Source of the DNA: an uncultured Lachnoclostridium sp. | Lineage (GTDB): Bacteria > Bacillota > Clostridia > Lachnospirales > Lachnospiraceae | Direction: 5' to 3' | DNA length: 44,252 nt | Assembly (NCBI GenBank): GCA_930986645.1 | Contig: CAKNJS010000020.1 | Span: forward strand, 1 to 44,252 | Program-made: the position numbers and the translations under genes | Part shown: piece by piece, positions 39,004 through 44,252 of the stretch | How positions within the stretch are numbered: the first letter of the stretch is position 1 | How the letters are laid out: each line of letters opens with the position of its first letter | The notes under the pieces: model-generated | The model's database searches: none | What the model saw: only the letters and a program-made list of their open reading frames with translations | Told to the model about the DNA's origin: nothing

Positions 39004-39126
39004 ATGATCTCTGACGACGCAGGCTGTTGTACGGAAATGGAGCAGTGTTTTGCATTATATGCCTCTGCTTTCACATTTCCTCAGACTGCGGTCAGAGAAG
39101 ACACGGAAGAAGAGGTGGACCGATGA
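39004..39126 (+). CDS. Possible 40-residue upstream ORF before yqzL
   Basis: MISDDAGCCTEMEQCF begins a 40-codon frame whose stop overlaps the yqzL start as ATGA. GGAG lies 11 nt upstream. No family is recognised and codon use gives no clear verdict. It may be a leader peptide or chance. Confidence 0.25.
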   Translation: MISDDAGCCTEMEQCFALYASAFTFPQTAVREDTEEEVDR

Positions 39127-39299
39127 AAGAGAATTACTGGAATCAGTTTATGGCAAGCGGCAGGATCGATGATTATCTAAGATTTAAGATGCATGAGAAA
39201 AACAGCGGCGGACAGGAAGCAAGCTGCGGAAAGGAACAGCGTGAATCAGATCGTACTTACGGGTATGGTTCTCTCGACCATGCCCATCGGAGAATATGA
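39123..39299 (+). CDS. yqzL: YqzL-like small protein
   Basis: A 58-residue protein starting MKENYWNQFMASGRIDDYLRFKMHEK. This follows the B. subtilis YqzL pattern WNxFxxTGNVDxYLxFKExEK, and as there it lies directly upstream of recO. Function unknown. GAGGTGG precedes the ATG. It overlaps recO by about 59 bp in another frame; the tail after the EK repeat differs from Bacillus. Confidence 0.72.
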   Translation: MKENYWNQFMASGRIDDYLRFKMHEKNSGGQEASCGKEQRESDRTYGYGSLDHAHRRI

Positions 39300-39981
39300 C
39301 CGGCGTGTGGTCATACTGACAAAAGAACAGGGCAAGATATCTGCATTTGCACGGGGGGCGAGGCGTCCGAACAGCCCTCTTGTAGGTGCAGTCAATCCAT
39401 TTTCGTTCGGTGAATTTACGCTGTATGAAGGAAGGACTTCTTATACGATACAGTCGGCGAACATTTCCAATTATTTTGCGGAGCTTCGGGAAGATGTGGT
39501 CGGGGCTTACTATGGATTCTATTTTCTGGAGTTTGCGGATTATTATACAAAAGAATTCAATGATGAGCGGGAAATGTTAAAGCTCCTCTATCAGACAATG
39601 CGGGCGCTTATTAATCCCCATATTCCCGACAGGCTGATCCGTTACATATTTGAACTGAAAGCTCTGACGGTCAACGGGCAGGCGCCTCAGGTATTTCAGT
39701 GCGTAATATGCGGGGATAAAGACCGCCCGGCCGTGTTCAGTGCGGCGAAAGGCGGGCTTGTCTGCAGCGAATGCGGCGGGAATGTGATCGACGGCATGGT
39801 GCTGGACAACTCCACATTATATAGCATGCAATATATAGAATCCAGCACGATAGAGAAACTGTATACATTTAATGTGACAGAGAAAGTATTAAACGAGCTG
39901 GGCAGAGTGATGGAACGGCTGATGGAAGTATATGTGGATAAGCATTTTAAATCACTGGAGATACTGGAGACTCTGGTATAA
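39241..39981 (+). CDS. recO: DNA repair protein RecO
   Basis: A 246-residue recombination mediator that helps load RecA with RecR. The OB-fold N-terminus is VNQIVLTGMVLSTMPIGEYDRRVVILTKEQGKISAFARGARRPNS. A helical middle and a four-Cys zinc knuckle (CVICGDKDRPAVF..GGLVCSECGG) follow. GTG 39241 with AAAGGA 5-6 nt upstream matches the family N-terminus; the frame is open further upstream to 39193 without support. Confidence 0.93.
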   Translation: MNQIVLTGMVLSTMPIGEYDRRVVILTKEQGKISAFARGARRPNSPLVGAVNPFSFGEFTLYEGRTSYTIQSANISNYFAELREDVVGAYYGFYFLEFADYYTKEFNDEREMLKLLYQTMRALINPHIPDRLIRYIFELKALTVNGQAPQVFQCVICGDKDRPAVFSAAKGGLVCSECGGNVIDGMVLDNSTLYSMQYIESSTIEKLYTFNVTEKVLNELGRVMERLMEVYVDKHFKSLEILETLV

Positions 39982-40130
39982 GATGCACAGATGTGTTTGT
40001 TACGGCTGCACTGTGTATATACAGCTGCGAGAATCTTATATTATTCTGAAATTACATCATCCCTTGAAAAATATGGATGCAGCCGTTATAATAAGTACCG
40101 ATTGAGAAAAAGAAATGTGAGGAACATAAA

Positions 40131-41531
40131 ATGGTTGAAAAGACAATGGATAAAATCGTAGCACTCGCAAAGTCAAGAGGATTCGTGTATCCGGGTTCCG
40201 AGATCTACGGCGGGCTTGCAAACACATGGGATTACGGCAATCTCGGTGTGGAACTGAAGAATAATGTAAAAAGAGCATGGTGGAAGAAGTTCGTACAGGA
40301 GAACCCGTACAATGTAGGCGTTGACTGTGCGATCCTGATGAACCCGCAGACATGGGTGGCTTCCGGTCATCTCGGCGGTTTCAGCGATCCGCTGATGGAC
40401 TGTAAAGAATGCCATGAGCGTTTCCGTGCAGATAAACTGATCGAAGACTACTGCGAAGAGAAAGGCATTGCTCTGGAAGGCTCCGTAGACGGATGGTCAC
40501 AGGAGCAGATGACGGCATTTATCGAGGAACATCAGATTCCGTGCCCGACCTGCGGGAAGCACAATTTTACAGATATCCGTCAGTTCAACCTGATGTTCAA
40601 GACATTTCAGGGCGTGACAGAGGATGCCAAGAATACTGTATATCTCCGTCCGGAGACGGCACAGGGTATCTTTGTGAACTTTAAGAATGTACAGCGTACA
40701 TCCAGAAAGAAACTTCCGTTCGGTATTGCCCAGATCGGTAAATCATTCCGTAATGAGATCACACCGGGCAACTTTACATTCCGTACAAGAGAGTTCGAGC
40801 AGATGGAGCTGGAATTCTTCTGCAAACCGGATACGGATCTTGAGTGGTTCGATTACTGGAAGAGCTTCTGCCTGAACTGGCTGTCTTCCCTCGGACTCAA
40901 AGACGACGAAGTACGCTACCGTGATCACGATAAAGAAGAACTGTCCTTCTACAGCAAGGCGACAACAGACGTGGAATTCCTCTTCCCGTTCGGATGGGGC
41001 GAGCTGTGGGGAATCGCTGACCGTACAGATTACGACCTGACACAGCATCAGAATGTATCCGGTCAGGATCTGACTTACTTCGATGACGAGACAAAAGAGA
41101 AATATATTCCTTATGTTATCGAGCCGTCACTCGGAGCTGACCGTATGGTGCTCGCATTCCTCTGCAGTGCTTACGATGAGGAAAATATCGGAACAGAAGA
41201 GAAACCGGATATGCGTACTGTCCTTCATTTCCATCCGGCACTCGCTCCGGTCAAGATCGGCGTGCTGCCGCTCTCCAAGAAGCTGAACGAGGGAGCAGAG
41301 AAGATTTACGCAGAGCTCTGCAAATATTATAACTGCGAGTACGATGACCGCGGGAATATCGGAAAGCGTTACCGTCGTCAGGATGAGATCGGAACACCTT
41401 ACTGTGTGACATATGATTTCGAGTCAGAGGAAGACGGAGCAGTAACAGTCCGCGACCGCGATACGATGGAGCAGGAGAGAATCAAGATCGAAGATCTGAA
41501 AGCATATTTCGAGAAAAAATTCGAGTGGTAA
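40131..41531 (+). CDS. glyS: Glycyl-tRNA synthetase, single-chain (class II)
   Basis: A 466-residue alpha2-type synthetase, not the alpha2beta2 kind. [22 protein letters not shown] is the characteristic N-terminal motif. A zinc-type insertion contains CKECHERF and [27 protein letters not shown] and [30 protein letters not shown] are motif 2. ITPGNF and [15 protein letters not shown] (motif 3) complete the ATP site; the C-terminal 110 residues are the anticodon-binding domain. It charges tRNA-Gly. GAGGAAC precedes the ATG. No T-box leader is visible in the 149-nt gap; a TATAAT at 40087-40092 may mark its promoter. Confidence 0.96.
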   Translation: MVEKTMDKIVALAKSRGFVYPGSEIYGGLANTWDYGNLGVELKNNVKRAWWKKFVQENPYNVGVDCAILMNPQTWVASGHLGGFSDPLMDCKECHERFRADKLIEDYCEEKGIALEGSVDGWSQEQMTAFIEEHQIPCPTCGKHNFTDIRQFNLMFKTFQGVTEDAKNTVYLRPETAQGIFVNFKNVQRTSRKKLPFGIAQIGKSFRNEITPGNFTFRTREFEQMELEFFCKPDTDLEWFDYWKSFCLNWLSSLGLKDDEVRYRDHDKEELSFYSKATTDVEFLFPFGWGELWGIADRTDYDLTQHQNVSGQDLTYFDDETKEKYIPYVIEPSLGADRMVLAFLCSAYDEENIGTEEKPDMRTVLHFHPALAPVKIGVLPLSKKLNEGAEKIYAELCKYYNCEYDDRGNIGKRYRRQDEIGTPYCVTYDFESEEDGAVTVRDRDTMEQERIKIEDLKAYFEKKFEW

Positions 41532-41539
41532 CTTCTTTC

Positions 41540-41574
41540 GGGGACGTAGTAAAAGTTGATTTCACTACGTCCCC
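41540..41574. repeat. REP hairpin copy 2
   Basis: GGGGACGTAGTAAA, loop, TTCACTACGTCCCC, 35 nt with one mismatch in the stem. It lies 8 nt after the glycyl-tRNA synthetase stop, marking the left edge of the RAYT element. Confidence 0.9.
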
Positions 41575-41590
41575 AATTAAGAATCAGGGT

Positions 41591-41617
41591 GTCCCAAATT
41601 GAATTTTGCCCTGTCCC
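41591..41617. repeat. Inner inverted repeat, left
   Basis: Begins GTCCCAAATTGAATTTTGCC and matches the complement of 42416-42442 at 25 of 27 positions. The two differences are transitions. Confidence 0.85.
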
Positions 41618-41640
41618 CAATCGTGGGAAGGGGTGATGAA

Positions 41641-42408
41641 ATGCCACGTACTGCTCGAAGGAAAAGCGCCGCTGACATGTATCATGTGATAGCGCGAGGA
41701 ATTAATAAAGAGCCAATTTTTAAACAAAAAAGAGAGAAGAACAATTTCAAAAGGCTTCTGGTGAAGCATCTTAAAGATCATGATATAGAAATATTTGCGT
41801 ATGTTATTATGTCAACGCATTTCCATATTCTGATTCGTGTTGATCTGAAACTCTTATCAAGTTATTTAGCCATTGTCTTGGCAGAATTTGCAGAATATTA
41901 CAACTACAAACATAATCGGAACGGTCATGTATTTCAGGACAGGTTCAAAAGTGAATGTGTGGAAACAGAGCAGTACTTTTGGAACTGTATGAGGTATATC
42001 CATATGAATCCGGTCAATGCCAATATTGTGAAGTATCCCTTGAATTATACTTATTCAAGTCTTAAGGAATATGAAACAGAAAAAAGCCGGATAATACATC
42101 CCAAAGCGATAAAAATATATAAGGAAAAGTTCTCAGATTTTGAGGAATATCTTGATTTTCATAATAAAGGACAGAAGCAGGTATTTATAGATATACCCGA
42201 AGATGTAGAAACTCAGCTTGTGAATGCCGCATTGACAATTCTGAAGCAAGAAGCGCATCTGCGTGGTCTGGAAGGTCCATATGAGATTATTGAAGATATA
42301 AAAATGAGAGAACAGTACAAAGAACAGCTTCGGCAGGAACTGAAACTTACGAAAGCAAAAACGGAACGATTGTATCGCAATGTAAAAAGTTGTATAATTG
42401 ACAAATGA
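41641..42408 (+). CDS. REP-associated tyrosine transposase (Y1_Tnp, RAYT)
   Basis: A 255-residue HUH nuclease. MPRTARRKSAADMYHVIARGINK is the usual Y1 start. The HUH pair is H60-F-H62 (IMSTHFHILIRV). The catalytic Tyr is probably Y119 (WNCMRYIHMNPVNANIV). GHVFQDRFKSECVE is another typical block. RAYTs cut and rejoin single-stranded REP hairpins and spread REPs in the genome. The C-terminal 70 residues are a helical extension (LKQEAHLRGLEGPYEII), similar in position to DNA-binding tails of clostridial RAYTs. GGAAGGGGTGATGAA precedes ATG 41641; the frame is open into the inner repeat upstream. Codon use is more AT-rich than in the neighbours. Confidence 0.92.
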   Translation: MPRTARRKSAADMYHVIARGINKEPIFKQKREKNNFKRLLVKHLKDHDIEIFAYVIMSTHFHILIRVDLKLLSSYLAIVLAEFAEYYNYKHNRNGHVFQDRFKSECVETEQYFWNCMRYIHMNPVNANIVKYPLNYTYSSLKEYETEKSRIIHPKAIKIYKEKFSDFEEYLDFHNKGQKQVFIDIPEDVETQLVNAALTILKQEAHLRGLEGPYEIIEDIKMREQYKEQLRQELKLTKAKTERLYRNVKSCIIDK

Positions 42409-42415
42409 TCGAAAA

Positions 42416-42442
42416 GGGACAGGGTAAAGTTCAATTTGGGAC
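42416..42442. repeat. Inner inverted repeat, right
   Basis: Begins GGGACAGGGTAAAGTTCAAT, 8 nt after the transposase stop. Partner of 41591-41617. Confidence 0.85.
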
Positions 42443-42458
42443 ATAGTAAAATTAAGTT

Positions 42459-42493
42459 TGGGACGTAGTGAAATCGGATTTTACTACGTCCCC
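42459..42493. repeat. REP hairpin copy 3
   Basis: TGGGACGTAGTGAAA, 5-nt loop, TTTTACTACGTCCCC, 35 nt with mismatches at two stem positions. It ends 22 nt before the M18 start codon. Confidence 0.9.
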
Positions 42494-42514
42494 GAAAGAA
42501 AGGATGATTTGCAG

Positions 42515-43954
42515 ATGGATAGAAAAAACGCATGGAACGCATACACCAAGGAACAGCTCGCAGAGTTGAACAGCATTAATGAAAAGTACAAATCCTGCTT
42601 AAATGCAGGCAAGACGGAGCGGGAGTGCGTGGAGCTCAGCGTCAGCATGGCAGAGGAGGCCGGCTACCGGAATCTGAAAGATGTAATGTCGGCGGGCGGA
42701 TCCCTTAAAACAGGAGATAAGGTTTATGCGGTGTGCATGAACAAGATGATCGCTCTTTTCCGCATCGGCGAGGAACCAATCTCAGCAGGCATGAATATCC
42801 TCGGCGCGCATATCGATTCTCCGAGGATTGATGTGAAACAGAACCCTCTCTATGAAAATGAGGGGCTCGCATATCTGGATACTCACTATTACGGCGGCAT
42901 CAAGAAGTATCAGTGGGTAGCCCAGCCGCTTTCACTCCACGGAGTAATCGCAAAGAAAGACGGAACAACTGTAAAAGTCTCTGTCGGCGAGGATGAAAAT
43001 GATCCGGTATTCGTGATCACAGATCTTCTCGTTCATCTTGCACAGGAGCAGATGGAGAAGAAGGCGTCTAAAGTAATAGAAGGAGAAAAACTGGATCTGC
43101 TGATCGGCAACCGTCCGGCGGAGGAAGTGATCGTAGAACTCACGTCATCGGATCCGGCAGATACGGAAGAGAAGAAAGCGGAAAAAGCTCAGGCAAAGGA
43201 AGCGGTAAAGGCAAATGTTCTCCGCATCCTGAAAGAAAAATATGATATGGACGAGGAAGATTTCCTCTCTGCAGAGCTGGAAATCGTTCCGGCAGGAAAG
43301 GCCAGAGACTGCGGCTTTGACCGGAGCATGATCCTTTCCTATGGACAGGATGACAGAGTGTGTGCATTTACATCTCTGTTTGCAATGCTCGACATAACGG
43401 AGTCAAAGAAGACCGGCTGCTGTCTCCTTGTAGATAAGGAAGAGATCGGAAGTGTCGGCGCCACCGGAATGCATTCTAAATTCTTTGAGAATACGGTTGC
43501 CGAGCTGATTGCCCTGACAGAGGGAGAATCCGAACTGAAAGTCCGCCGTGCACTGATGAACTCAAGAATGCTCTCTTCCGATGTGAGCGCAGCCTATGAC
43601 CCGATGTACGCAGAGGCATTTGAAAAACGCAGCTCCGCATTTTTCGGAAGCGGCATTACCTTTAATAAGTTTACCGGAAGCCGCGGCAAATCCGGATCCA
43701 ACGATGCAAATGCAGAATATATTGCGGCGCTCAGAAAAGCCATGGACGATGACAACGTAGCTTATCAGTTCGCTGAGCTGGGAAGGGTCGATCTCGGAGG
43801 CGGCGGTACGATCGCCTATATCATGGCAAACTATGGCATGGAAGTGATCGACAGCGGAGTTGCCGTCCTGAATATGCACGCACCGTATGAAGTGACAAGC
43901 AAAGCAGATGTGTATGAGGCGGTGAAAGGCTACCGCACATTCTTGAAAATGTAA
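42515..43954 (+). CDS. M18 family aspartyl aminopeptidase
   Basis: A 479-residue dinuclear zinc aminopeptidase. Metal ligands are seen in ILGAHIDSPRIDV (His and Asp), VDKEEIGSVGATG (catalytic Glu and ligand Glu), SSDVSAAYDP (Asp) and NMHAPYE (His). It cleaves N-terminal acidic or neutral residues from peptides in the cytoplasm as a large tetrahedral oligomer. The acidic/Lys-rich loop near 215-240 (DPADTEEKKAEKAQAKEA) is typical of this clostridial type. An apparent upstream extension to 42458 only reads through the REP; AAAGGA precedes the ATG at 42515. Confidence 0.93.
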   Translation: MDRKNAWNAYTKEQLAELNSINEKYKSCLNAGKTERECVELSVSMAEEAGYRNLKDVMSAGGSLKTGDKVYAVCMNKMIALFRIGEEPISAGMNILGAHIDSPRIDVKQNPLYENEGLAYLDTHYYGGIKKYQWVAQPLSLHGVIAKKDGTTVKVSVGEDENDPVFVITDLLVHLAQEQMEKKASKVIEGEKLDLLIGNRPAEEVIVELTSSDPADTEEKKAEKAQAKEAVKANVLRILKEKYDMDEEDFLSAELEIVPAGKARDCGFDRSMILSYGQDDRVCAFTSLFAMLDITESKKTGCCLLVDKEEIGSVGATGMHSKFFENTVAELIALTEGESELKVRRALMNSRMLSSDVSAAYDPMYAEAFEKRSSAFFGSGITFNKFTGSRGKSGSNDANAEYIAALRKAMDDDNVAYQFAELGRVDLGGGGTIAYIMANYGMEVIDSGVAVLNMHAPYEVTSKADVYEAVKGYRTFLKM

Positions 43955-44020
43955 ATCAAATATCCGGAACATCAATACTGCTGAAAGAAGAGTGCTGAGA
44001 GCGGTATTGAGAAAACAGAA

Positions 44021-44070
44021 ATCATCCGGGGACGGCAAGGAAAGATATATCCGCACCATCCCCGGATGAT
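44021..44070 (+). terminator. Hairpin terminator after the M18 gene
   Basis: ATCATCCGGGGA (44021-44032) pairs with TCCCCGGATGAT (44059-44070), followed by GTTATTTG. It is the end of the unit before ppdK. Confidence 0.6.
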
Positions 44071-44127
44071 GTTATTTGTGCACACAAAATACGGGCAAAG
44101 ATTGTGCACCCTTTCCAGATAAAACGC

Positions 44128-44156
44128 TTGACGCACAAGCCTGAAACCATTAAAAT
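44128..44156 (+). promoter_or_regulatory. ppdK promoter
   Basis: TTGACG (44128-44133), 17 bp, TAAAAT (44151-44156). Two TTGTGCAC motifs (about 44075 and 44102) lie just upstream. Confidence 0.7.
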
Positions 44157-44213
44157 ATTATATGCGAAATAATGCGAAGTTATTAGCAAATTTTTTGAGG
44201 AGGTCATTGGAAC

Positions 44214-44252
44214 ATGGCAACAAAATGGGTTTATATGTTCACAGAAGGTAAT
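44214..44252 (+). CDS. ppdK: Pyruvate, phosphate dikinase, 5' end only
   Basis: The window ends 13 codons into a gene starting MATKWVYMFTEGN. This is the characteristic N-terminus of clostridial PPDK, which interconverts pyruvate and phosphoenolpyruvate with PPi. GAGGAGGT lies 9 nt upstream, and a promoter at 44128-44156 precedes it. Confidence 0.8.
   Translation, partial: MATKWVYMFTEGN

Larger units (their letters stand above)
41540..42493 (+). mobile_element. RAYT/REP element inserted between glyS and the M18 gene
   Basis: The element of about 954 bp has 35-nt REP hairpins at both edges. Nested inside are 27-bp inverted repeats (41591-41617 and 42416-42442, 25 of 27 positions match) and then the transposase gene. 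Between the inner right repeat and the right REP lies a further degenerate REP head (GGGACATAGTAAAATTAAG, from 42438). Confidence 0.85.

Noticed and set aside
39982-40130. T-box leader before glycyl-tRNA synthetase
   Set aside because: The gap is only 149 nt and lacks the conserved T-box sequence (TGGNACCGCG type) and a terminator pair.
41599-41640. N-terminal extension of the RAYT protein
   Set aside because: It reads through the inner inverted repeat; ATG 41641 has a strong ribosome site and the family's usual start.
33856-42493. The three REP copies as a CRISPR array
   Set aside because: Copies are far apart, palindromic and not separated by regular spacers; no cas genes are present.
42458-42514. 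N-terminal extension of the M18 aminopeptidase (19 codons)
   Set aside because: It translates the REP hairpin and has no ribosome site; the family N-terminus begins at 42515.

Overview
The window looks like a chromosomal segment of a gut Firmicute of the Lachnospiraceae (Blautia / Ruminococcus gnavus / Dorea type). This is an inference from gene content and style: strong GGAGG ribosome binding sites, TTGACA-17-TATAAT promoters, moderate GC, a sortase signal of the TPQTG type, single-chain glycyl-tRNA synthetase, pyruvate phosphate dikinase, an FMN riboswitch before ribU, and the Firmicute order era / yqzL / recO / glyRS. I see no tRNA, rRNA, prophage or CRISPR array.

Layout. 1-2000: a small membrane protein and a lipoprotein, then a 34-residue conserved-looking miniprotein. 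2069-5500 (minus): a secreted, wall-anchored GH95 alpha-L-fucosidase-type enzyme. 6076-12651: a sugar/polyol catabolic operon (class II aldolase, LacI regulator, FGGY kinase, galactitol-1-phosphate dehydrogenase-like enzyme, PfkB kinase, aldo/keto reductase) behind a strong promoter with a perfect 20-bp operator. 12675-14440: a candidate small RNA, an HPr-like protein without the phosphorylatable histidine, and an orphan amino-acid-type ABC binding lipoprotein. 14441-14918: a long degenerate inverted repeat between convergent genes. 14919-18824: bioY under a BirA-like operator, divergent from cytoplasmic GH78-like and GH43-like glycosidases. 19023-21072: a DUF5685 / J-domain / membrane protein cassette with a triple-hairpin leader. 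21285-23977: FMN riboswitch and ribU, a SleB-type cell wall hydrolase, a GNAT acetyltransferase. 24067-27153 (minus): yitT-topB. 27256-30723: an enolase paralogue that has lost its catalytic residues, then two bPH2 membrane proteins (ydbS/ydbT type). 30875-34804: M16 metallopeptidase and era. 34918-38855: an accessory block with two PadR regulators, each controlling membrane proteins, and a DUF134-NifX fusion. 39123-41531: yqzL, recO and glycyl-tRNA synthetase. 41540-42493: a REP-associated tyrosine transposase flanked by REP hairpins, with a third REP copy before era. 42515-44252: an M18 aminopeptidase and the start of ppdK.

How it fits together. The first half is carbohydrate scavenging. 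GH95 acts outside the cell on fucosylated (or L-galactosylated) glycans, and GH78-like and GH43-like enzymes without signal peptides finish imported oligosaccharides inside. The polyol operon can be read as a complete isomerase-free route from a hexose or hexitol to triose phosphates, but no transporter for it is present. The second half is housekeeping interrupted by accessory material.

The observations most worth following up are the enolase pseudoenzyme, the RAYT/REP element with nested inverted repeats, the isomerase-free sugar operon, the candidate sRNA, the two PadR modules inserted between era and recO, and several perfect palindromes in promoters. All functional statements rest on reading motifs by eye. 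No database search was run.
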